Assembly (NCBI GenBank): GCA_900766135.1
Contig: CAAFUF010000003.1
Span: 1 to 64,000 of the forward strand
Reading direction: 5' to 3'
Length of the DNA stretch: 64,000 nt
DNA from: Paenibacillaceae bacterium
GTDB taxonomy: Bacteria > Bacillota > Bacilli > Paenibacillales > Paenibacillaceae
The position numbers and the translations under genes are program-made. The notes beneath the pieces are model-generated. The model was not told where the DNA came from, did no database searches, and was given only the letters and a program-made list of their open reading frames with translations. This document shows, piece by piece, positions 58,366-64,000 of the stretch. The stretch's first letter is position 1; each line of letters starts with the position of its first letter.

Positions 58366-58404
58366 CAATTGTTAACCATAAACAAAATAAAAGGTTAACA
58401 ATTG
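58366..58404. promoter_or_regulatory. BirA operator of bioB
   Basis: CAATTGTTAACC (58366-58377) and GGTTAACAATTG (58393-58404) form a perfect 12-bp inverted repeat separated by 15 bases. This matches the biotin-repressor (BirA) box of Firmicutes. It lies 43 bases before bioB, so biotin-loaded BirA should shut off the gene. Confidence 0.93.
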
Positions 58405-58447
58405 ATTTGTTGCAGAGCCAATCTAACATAGAAAGCTGGGATGACGG

Positions 58448-59449
58448 ATGTACGAACGCAAGTCGGAAGGACAGAGCTGGGATACACTTGCCGATAAAGC
58501 CCTGAACGGAGCGCTTTTAACTCTGGAGGAGGGATTATCCGTATTACATGCCGCCGATGATCAATTGCTTCCGCTAATGGAGGCGGCGTATCGGGTCAGA
58601 CGGCATTACTACGGCAACAAAGTCAAGCTGAACATGATCATCAATGCCAAAAGCGGACTATGCCCCGAAGATTGCGGCTACTGCTCGCAATCGTTGGTCT
58701 CGACGGCTTCCATTCCGAAATATCCGCTTCTCGACAAGGATACGTTGGTCGCCGGGGCTCGCGAAGCCTTGCAGCGCAAGGCAGGAACGTATTGCATCGT
58801 GGCTTCCGGCAAGGGGCCAACCGACAAGGAGCTGGAGCAGGTAACGGAAGCGGTCGCCGAAATCCGGGCAACGATGCCGTTAAAGATTTGCGCTTGTCTC
58901 GGCATTCTTCGGGAGGAGCAGGCACAGAAGCTAAGCGAAGCCGGTGTTCACCGCTATAATCACAACGTGAACACGAGCCGGGAGAACTATCCGTCGATCA
59001 CGACCACCCACACGTACGACCAACGCGTGGCGACGGTCGAAACCGCTAAAGCACATGGGATGTCTCCATGCTCCGGCGTGATTATCGGCATGGGCGAATC
59101 GGACGAGGAAATCGTGGACATGGCTTTAGCGCTGCGCGAACTGGATGCCGATTCGGTTCCGATCAATTTCCTGAACGCCATTCCGGGCACGCCGCTCGAA
59201 CGGGCAGAGCGGGTACCGGTACTTAAAGCGCTTAGAGTGTTGGCTCTGTTCCGTCTTATCTGTCCTTCGAAGGAAATTCGCGTGGCTGGCGGCCGCGAAG
59301 TCAGCCTTCGCACGCTGCAGCCGCTATCCTTATATGCGGCGAACTCGATCTTCGTCGGCGACTACATGACGACGGAGGGGCAAGACGTCTCCTTGGATCA
59401 CCAAATGATCGAGGATTTGGGCTTCGAGATCGAACGTACGGCGATTTGA
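58448..59449 (+). CDS. bioB: Biotin synthase
   Basis: BioB is a radical-SAM enzyme that inserts sulfur into dethiobiotin to make biotin. The radical-SAM cluster motif CPEDCGYC lies at Cys72, Cys76, Cys79. The [2Fe-2S] ligands fit Cys in TYCIVASGKGP and CACLGIL and the Arg in IRVAGGRE. The RYNHNVNTSRENYPSI and FLNAIPGTPLE blocks are conserved. The length of 333 residues is usual. It is alone, without other bio genes nearby, and is under a BirA operator. Confidence 0.96.
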   Translation: MYERKSEGQSWDTLADKALNGALLTLEEGLSVLHAADDQLLPLMEAAYRVRRHYYGNKVKLNMIINAKSGLCPEDCGYCSQSLVSTASIPKYPLLDKDTLVAGAREALQRKAGTYCIVASGKGPTDKELEQVTEAVAEIRATMPLKICACLGILREEQAQKLSEAGVHRYNHNVNTSRENYPSITTTHTYDQRVATVETAKAHGMSPCSGVIIGMGESDEEIVDMALALRELDADSVPINFLNAIPGTPLERAERVPVLKALRVLALFRLICPSKEIRVAGGREVSLRTLQPLSLYAANSIFVGDYMTTEGQDVSLDHQMIEDLGFEIERTAI

Positions 59450-59523
59450 CGGAAGGATAGCACAACGCCCCGTTTTCCATTACACTGGATGAAGAAAAGA
59501 ATCCAATAAACGTGGTGATCCGC

Positions 59524-60216
59524 TTGTTTCAAATCATGTTAATCGAGGACGATCCTTCGTTGTTTCAAGAAATTCGGGAACGTCTGCTGCAATGGTCCTA
59601 CGGAGTGCATGGCGTTCGGGATTTCGGCAACGTTCTGGAGGAATTTACGGCCATTCGCCCGGACTTGGTTCTGATCGATATCCAGTTGCCCAAATTCGAT
59701 GGATTTCATTGGTGCCGACAAATCCGCGCCCATTCCAACGTGCCGATCATTTTCCTGTCTTCGCGCGACCATCCGACCGACATGGTGATGTCCATGCAGC
59801 TAGGCGCGGATGATTTTGTACAGAAGCCGTTCCATTTCGAGGTGCTCGTTGCCAAAATCCAGGCAACCCTTCGCCGGGTATATAACTATAATACCGAACG
59901 CGTGGAGCTGAGAACGTGGCGCGGAGCGACGATCGAATATGGACGCAACGCCATCACGGCAGAGCGGGGGATGATCGAATTAACGAAAAACGAGATGCTC
60001 ATCCTCAAGCTGCTGGTGGAGCAAAAAAATCGCATCGTCAGCCGCGAGGAGCTGATCCGCAATCTGTGGGATAACGAGCATTTTGTCAGCGACAATACCT
60101 TGACGGTGAACGTAAATCGGCTGCGCAAAAAGCTGGAGGACCTTGGGCTTGACGCTTATATCGAGACAAAGGTAGGGCAAGGGTATATGGCAACCGAAGA
60201 GGTCCAGATGTTATGA
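59524..60216 (+). CDS. OmpR-family response regulator, BceR type
   Basis: A 230-residue response regulator. The receiver has the acidic pair LIEDD, phospho-acceptor Asp52 in LVLIDIQLPKFDG, the conserved Ser in FLSSRDHPTD, and Lys in FVQKPFHF. The winged helix is ELTKNEMLILKLLVEQKNRIVSREELIRNLWDNEHFVSDNTLTVNVNRLRKKL. I chose TTG 59524, giving the typical BceR start MFQIMLIEDDPSLFQEI, behind GGTGATC; GTG 59512 is less likely. With the kinase and ABC transporter downstream it forms a peptide-antibiotic sensing and detoxification module. Confidence 0.88.
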   Translation: MFQIMLIEDDPSLFQEIRERLLQWSYGVHGVRDFGNVLEEFTAIRPDLVLIDIQLPKFDGFHWCRQIRAHSNVPIIFLSSRDHPTDMVMSMQLGADDFVQKPFHFEVLVAKIQATLRRVYNYNTERVELRTWRGATIEYGRNAITAERGMIELTKNEMLILKLLVEQKNRIVSREELIRNLWDNEHFVSDNTLTVNVNRLRKKLEDLGLDAYIETKVGQGYMATEEVQML

Positions 60217-61220
60217 TCGGAAAATATTTGCGGGAGCGCCTGAGCTGGATCTTGCTCGTGATCGTCCTTCAACTGCTGCTTCTCTTCGTCGCCGCGATCG
60301 ATCGGACGATTCCGTTCATGCCGATGCTGTATATCGTTTTTTTATCGCTGTTGCTATTCGCGGCTTTTCTCTTGATCCGTTATTCGAAGGAAACCCGGTT
60401 TTATCAAAGCCTGGCCGCCTGGGACGACACGTATGATTTGAGCGTGATCGCTGCGCCGGAAAGCCCGCTTGAGGGAGTTGTCATGAACCGTCTAAACGAG
60501 CAAACGGACAAGTTCCGCAAGGAAACGTCGCAGCTCGTCGCCCAACTGGAAGAGGAGAAGGACGATCTGATGTCCTGGATTCACGAGGTCAAAACGCCGC
60601 TCACTGCCATGCGGCTGATGATCGACCGGATGGGCGAAGAGCCGTTGAAAGAGCAGCTCCGGCTGGAGTGGCTGCGCATTCACCTGCTGCTGGACCGACA
60701 GCTGCACCAGAAGCGCATCCCGTTTATCGAAAACGATCTGTACATCGAACAGGTAAAGCTGGAGCTGCTGCTGTTTCAAGAGATTCGCGAGCTGCGAGCG
60801 TGGTGCTTGCAAAAGGGCATCGGCTTTGACGTCAACCTGTCCGTTCAGGAGGTGCTCACGGATGCGAAATGGCTGGCGTTCATCGTTCGGCAGTTCTTGA
60901 CCAATGCGGTGAAATATAGCGAAAGCTCCGATATCCGCGTGGAATCGGGGATTTCGCCGGAGGGGCAGGTTTGGCTGAGCGTCCGCGACGGAGGGCGAGG
61001 AATCGAAGCCAAGGATCTGCCGCGCATCTTCGATAAAGGGTTCACCTCCACGATGAACCATGAGGATCATGCTGCCACCGGAATGGGGTTATACTTGGCG
61101 AAGAAAGCGGCGGATTCCCTGTCGATTCGAATTGCCGTCGAATCGAAGCCCGGCGAAGGCACCGCGTTTACTTTGCATTTTCCAAGGAGCAATGCCTTCG
61201 TCCATACGCTGGGCATGTGA
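60213..61220 (+). CDS. Intramembrane-sensing histidine kinase, BceS type
   Basis: A 335-residue kinase with two N-terminal membrane helices (about 13-29 and 36-54) joined by almost no external loop, the mark of kinases that sense through a partner ABC transporter. The phosphorylated His124 is in SWIHEVKTPLTAMRLMID; the ATP site has NAVKYS, RDGGRGIEAKDLPRIFDKGF and GMGLYLAKKAADSL. It overlaps the regulator gene by four bases (ATGA). It cannot sense the antibiotic alone; the BceAB-like transporter encoded next should be the actual sensor. Confidence 0.9.
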   Translation: MIGKYLRERLSWILLVIVLQLLLLFVAAIDRTIPFMPMLYIVFLSLLLFAAFLLIRYSKETRFYQSLAAWDDTYDLSVIAAPESPLEGVVMNRLNEQTDKFRKETSQLVAQLEEEKDDLMSWIHEVKTPLTAMRLMIDRMGEEPLKEQLRLEWLRIHLLLDRQLHQKRIPFIENDLYIEQVKLELLLFQEIRELRAWCLQKGIGFDVNLSVQEVLTDAKWLAFIVRQFLTNAVKYSESSDIRVESGISPEGQVWLSVRDGGRGIEAKDLPRIFDKGFTSTMNHEDHAATGMGLYLAKKAADSLSIRIAVESKPGEGTAFTLHFPRSNAFVHTLGM

Positions 61221-61238
61221 CAACATTGTCACATGCCC
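61211..61238. promoter_or_regulatory. BceR-type operator overlapping the kinase stop codon
   Basis: A perfect inverted repeat with 12-bp arms (GGGCATGTGACA and TGTCACATGCCC) and a 4-base centre spans 61211-61238. Its core TGACA-N4-TGTCA closely fits the TNACA-N4-TGTAA box of BceR-type regulators. It includes the last codons and stop of the kinase gene and lies 80 bases before the transporter gene. Confidence 0.7.
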
Positions 61239-61317
61239 GTTTGCTTTGTTCGGCGAATCGCAGGAAACGCCCTTCCGGGTAAGGTAAGATAAGGGCAGGA
61301 CAAAGGAGTGATCAATC

Positions 61318-62073
61318 ATGGCGATACTCGAAGCCAGCAAAATCCATAAAACCTATGGCAACAAATTCAATCGTCAGGAAGTATTGAAGGGAATTGACCT
61401 GAACGTGGAGAAAGGCGAATTCGTCAGCATCATGGGGGCATCCGGCTCCGGCAAGACGACCTTGCTAAACGTGCTTTCTTCGATCGACAAGGTCAGTCTC
61501 GGCAGCATTAAGATCGAAGGCAAAGAGTTTACGGGGCTGAAGGAGAAGGAACTGGCCGAATTCCGCAAATCCCATCTCGGCTTTATTTTTCAGGAATACA
61601 ATTTGCTGGATACGTTAACGGTCAAAGAAAACGTTCTGTTGCCGCTCTCGATCAAAAACGTCTCCCGCAAGGAGGCTGACCACAAGTTTCAGCTGATCGC
61701 CACCGAGCTTGGCATCTACGACATCAAGGACAAATACCCGAACGAGATTTCGGGCGGACAAAAACAGCGGACCTCGGCCGCACGGGCGTTCATCCATGAT
61801 CCGAGCATCATTTTTGCCGATGAACCGACGGGGGCGCTCGATTCCAAATCGGCTTCCGATTTGCTGAATAAGCTGAACGAGCTGAACCGCAAAATCGCGG
61901 CAACGATCATCATGGTCACCCACGATCCGGTGGCGGCGAGCTATACCAGCCGCGTCGTGTTTATCAAGGACGGGCAAATTTATTCGCAGCTGAATAAAGG
62001 CGACGAGCCGCGGCAGGCGTTCTTCAACGATATCATCAAGGCGCAAGGCGTATTGGGCGGGGTGCAGGAATGA
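61318..62073 (+). CDS. Peptide-antibiotic ABC transporter ATPase, BceA type
   Basis: A 251-residue ATPase of the MacB/BceA group. Walker A is GASGSGKTT, the Q-loop is GFIFQEYNLLDTLTVKENVLLPL, the signature is ISGGQKQRTSAARAF, Walker B ends IIFADEPTGALDSK, and the switch His is in VTHDP. The LDTLT stretch is typical of the BceA/YxdL branch. It starts at ATG 61318 behind CAAAGGAG and overlaps the permease gene by four bases (ATGA). It powers removal of bacitracin-like or lantibiotic peptides from their lipid target. Confidence 0.92.
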   Translation: MAILEASKIHKTYGNKFNRQEVLKGIDLNVEKGEFVSIMGASGSGKTTLLNVLSSIDKVSLGSIKIEGKEFTGLKEKELAEFRKSHLGFIFQEYNLLDTLTVKENVLLPLSIKNVSRKEADHKFQLIATELGIYDIKDKYPNEISGGQKQRTSAARAFIHDPSIIFADEPTGALDSKSASDLLNKLNELNRKIAATIIMVTHDPVAASYTSRVVFIKDGQIYSQLNKGDEPRQAFFNDIIKAQGVLGGVQE

Positions 62074-64000
62074 GCTTGACCCATCTGATATACCGCAATC
62101 TGAAGAAAAACCTGAAAAACTATTATTTGTACGTGTTCGCCTTAATTTTTAGCGTTGCGCTTTACTTCGCATTCGTTACTTTGCAGTACGATCCGGCATT
62201 GGACGAGATGAAAGGCTCCGTGAAAGGAGCCGCCGGTTTAGCCGCCGCTTCGGTGCTGCTCGTCGCGATCGTGGCCATTTTCTTGCTTTATGCCAATACC
62301 ATCTTCATTAAGCGGCGAAGCAAGGAGATCGGACTTTTTCAATTGATCGGGTTAACGAAGGGGAAAATCTTTGGCATCCTCAGCAGCGAAAACCTGATCC
62401 TATATTTCGGCTCCATGCTGATCGGCATGTTTGTCGGGTTCTCCTGCTCCCGGCTGCTGCTGATGATATTATTCCGGATCATCGGCGTGGATGCCGAGGC
62501 AACGCTGCGGTTCTCCTCGCAGGCGCTGGTGCAGACCGTTGTAGTTTTTGCGGCGATCTACCTGTTGATCATGCTGATGAACTATACGTTTATCAAGCGT
62601 CAAAGCATCCTGTCGTTGTTCCGGGTGACGTCCACCACGGAGAACGCTTATCGCAAGATGCCGTTATCCGAAATTGTCATCGGCGTTCTGGGAATCGGGT
62701 TGATCCTCTACGGTTACCGAATTTCGGCGGATCTGTTCAGCGGCGAATATACGGAAATGCGGGAGCTGTTTCTCGCGATGATCCTGATTTTAGGGTCGGT
62801 GATCATCGGGACGTACCTGTTTTATAAAGGGTCGGTCAGTTTTATTTTCAACCTGGTGCGCAAAGCGAAGGGCGGGTATCTGTCGCTGAATGAGGTGCTG
62901 TCCTTATCCTCGATCATGTTCCGGATGAAATCGAACGCGCTGCTGCTGACGATCATCACGACGGTGTCGGCACTGGCGATCGGCTTGTTATCGCTTAGCT
63001 ACATCTCTTATTATTCGACGGAAAAATCAGCCGAGCAAACCGTACCCAATCATTTCTCGCTGCTAGACCCTGCCGACGTGGACGCTTTCGAGCAGGCTTT
63101 GAAGACAGCCGGGATCGATACGCGGGAAACCCGGCGCCGGGTAATTATAGCGGAAGCTGATGTATCTCAAGTCTTCGGTACCGTTCTGGAGGAGCAAAAA
63201 AGATCCAAGGACGTTACGCTGGCCGTCGTTGACGAACAAGAAGTCGAAGGCGTCGAGCTGGATTCGAAGGAAGCTTTGTTCGCCGGTTCGAGCAATGCCG
63301 TGGAACAGTTCATAGGCTTGCGGTCGAAAGGGGAAATCACGTTAAAGGGAAGCTCGGAATCCATCCCGGTCACCGTGATCGATACGAAAAAAGATGCGAT
63401 CGTATCGCTGAATTTTTCCTCCGGCATGCCGTCGGTGATCCTTGATCATGCCGTCTTCGAACGGCTGTTGAATGACGCTAATCCTGAACTCCAAAGCCCA
63501 CAGCCGGTATACTATGGGATCGACGTGAACAATCCCGATTTGCTGGAGCAGGCGAATCGGATCTATCAGGACATGGGCTTCGAAGAGCGGTCAGGGGCGA
63601 GGTCCCAATATCAGATCATTATGGATCAGAAGAGCAATATGGGGTTAATCATGTTTATTGTTGGTTTTCTGGGATTGACCTTCCTCATTACTTCGGGCTG
63701 TATCCTGTATTTCAAGCAAATGGGCGAAGGGGAAGAGGAGAAGCCGAGCTACACCATTTTGCGGAAGCTTGGATTTACGCCGGGCAACCTGCTGCGGGGC
63801 ATTCAATTCAAGCAGGTGTTCAACTTTGGCATCCCGTTGGCCGTTGGTTTGTCGCATAGTTATTTTGCCGTCCGATCCGGCTGGTTCTTGTTCGGGACGG
63901 AGTTATGGACGCCGATGATCCTGGTGATGTTGATCTACACGGCGCTTTATTCGATCTTCGGGTTGTTGTCGGTCCTGTTCTATAAGCGGGTCATCAAGGA
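62070..64000 (+). CDS. Peptide-antibiotic ABC transporter permease, BceB type (runs off window)
   Basis: A permease of the BceB/YxdM family, open from ATG 62070 to the end of the window (643 codons). The N-terminus has one helix (YYLYVFALIFSVALYFAFVTL), then an FtsX-like domain with helices around AAGLAAASVLLVAIVAIFLLYANT and the FIKRRSKEIGLFQLIGLTKGKI loop. A large extracytoplasmic domain lies at about residues 310-525 (from FSLLDPADVDAFEQAL onward), and three further helices follow. BceB-type permeases have about 640-660 residues, so only a few C-terminal residues are missing. The external domain should contact the peptide antibiotic and drive signalling to the kinase. Confidence 0.92.
   Translation, partial: MSLTHLIYRNLKKNLKNYYLYVFALIFSVALYFAFVTLQYDPALDEMKGSVKGAAGLAAASVLLVAIVAIFLLYANTIFIKRRSKEIGLFQLIGLTKGKIFGILSSENLILYFGSMLIGMFVGFSCSRLLLMILFRIIGVDAEATLRFSSQALVQTVVVFAAIYLLIMLMNYTFIKRQSILSLFRVTSTTENAYRKMPLSEIVIGVLGIGLILYGYRISADLFSGEYTEMRELFLAMILILGSVIIGTYLFYKGSVSFIFNLVRKAKGGYLSLNEVLSLSSIMFRMKSNALLLTIITTVSALAIGLLSLSYISYYSTEKSAEQTVPNHFSLLDPADVDAFEQALKTAGIDTRETRRRVIIAEADVSQVFGTVLEEQKRSKDVTLAVVDEQEVEGVELDSKEALFAGSSNAVEQFIGLRSKGEITLKGSSESIPVTVIDTKKDAIVSLNFSSGMPSVILDHAVFERLLNDANPELQSPQPVYYGIDVNNPDLLEQANRIYQDMGFEERSGARSQYQIIMDQKSNMGLIMFIVGFLGLTFLITSGCILYFKQMGEGEEEKPSYTILRKLGFTPGNLLRGIQFKQVFNFGIPLAVGLSHSYFAVRSGWFLFGTELWTPMILVMLIYTALYSIFGLLSVLFYKRVIK

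Overview
The window looks like chromosome from a spore-forming, moderately GC-rich Firmicute of the Paenibacillus type. The evidence is strong GGAGG-type ribosome sites with many GTG/TTG starts, CotF-like spore coat proteins, spore sulfolactate genes (comA/comB), a BirA operator on bioB, a Bce-type antimicrobial-peptide module, and nitrate respiration controlled by NreABC. The genus is inferred from gene content only.

Layout. 1-480 is non-coding and holds four palindromic repeats and an orphan terminator. 498-1961 has a small unknown gene and two divergent CotF-type coat genes. 2054-6105 is an arsenic island: arsM with a tiny Cys-rich protein, divergent from arsR-acr3-arsC and an AraC-type regulator. 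6187-13113 is housekeeping and transport: aldo/keto reductase, ABC-F ATPase, VOC protein, YeeN-type regulator, ClC antiporter, MurB. 13174-30300 is a large catabolic island: an IclR regulator divergent from pxpB-pxpC, an ABC importer, a UbiD decarboxylase, pxpA, a fumarate-reductase-like flavoprotein with a lone [2Fe-2S] protein, a three-subunit molybdenum hydroxylase, a solute-binding-like protein, and the Mo-cofactor maturation genes xdhC and mocA. 30356-36946 is a mixed stretch (MFS/MarR pair, acetyltransferases, a YdcZ-Crp-YdcZ trio, Nudix). 37136-48535 is the nitrate module: narGHJI, nreABC, a hemerythrin, a NarK-PAS fusion and a second hemerythrin. 48597-54230 carries comA, an MFS exporter, comB, a DUF3231 gene, an ECF sigma with a membrane partner, and a small secreted peptide. 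54356-59449 has an aldo/keto reductase, a decayed TetR gene beside an Old Yellow Enzyme, a LysM-M14 peptidase and bioB. 59524-64000 is a BceRSAB-type module whose permease runs off the end.

How the genes work together. The catabolic island can be read as a route for an N-heteroaromatic carboxylic acid or related cyclic amide: import, decarboxylation (UbiD), hydroxylation next to ring nitrogen (Mo enzyme), ring reduction (flavoprotein plus ferredoxin) and ATP-driven lactam opening (PxpABC). That chain is inference; only the families are visible. In the nitrate module, palindromes matching the known NreC site sit at identical distances from the -10 boxes of narG and narK, so the local NreABC system probably controls both.

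The most unusual non-coding signal is three intergenic clusters of palindromes (47-224, 28278-28450, 33400-33586). Each has a different stem sequence, but each has four copies of a hairpin with A-rich/T-rich flanks, spaced about 50-52 or 61-62 bp, that is, five or six helical turns.
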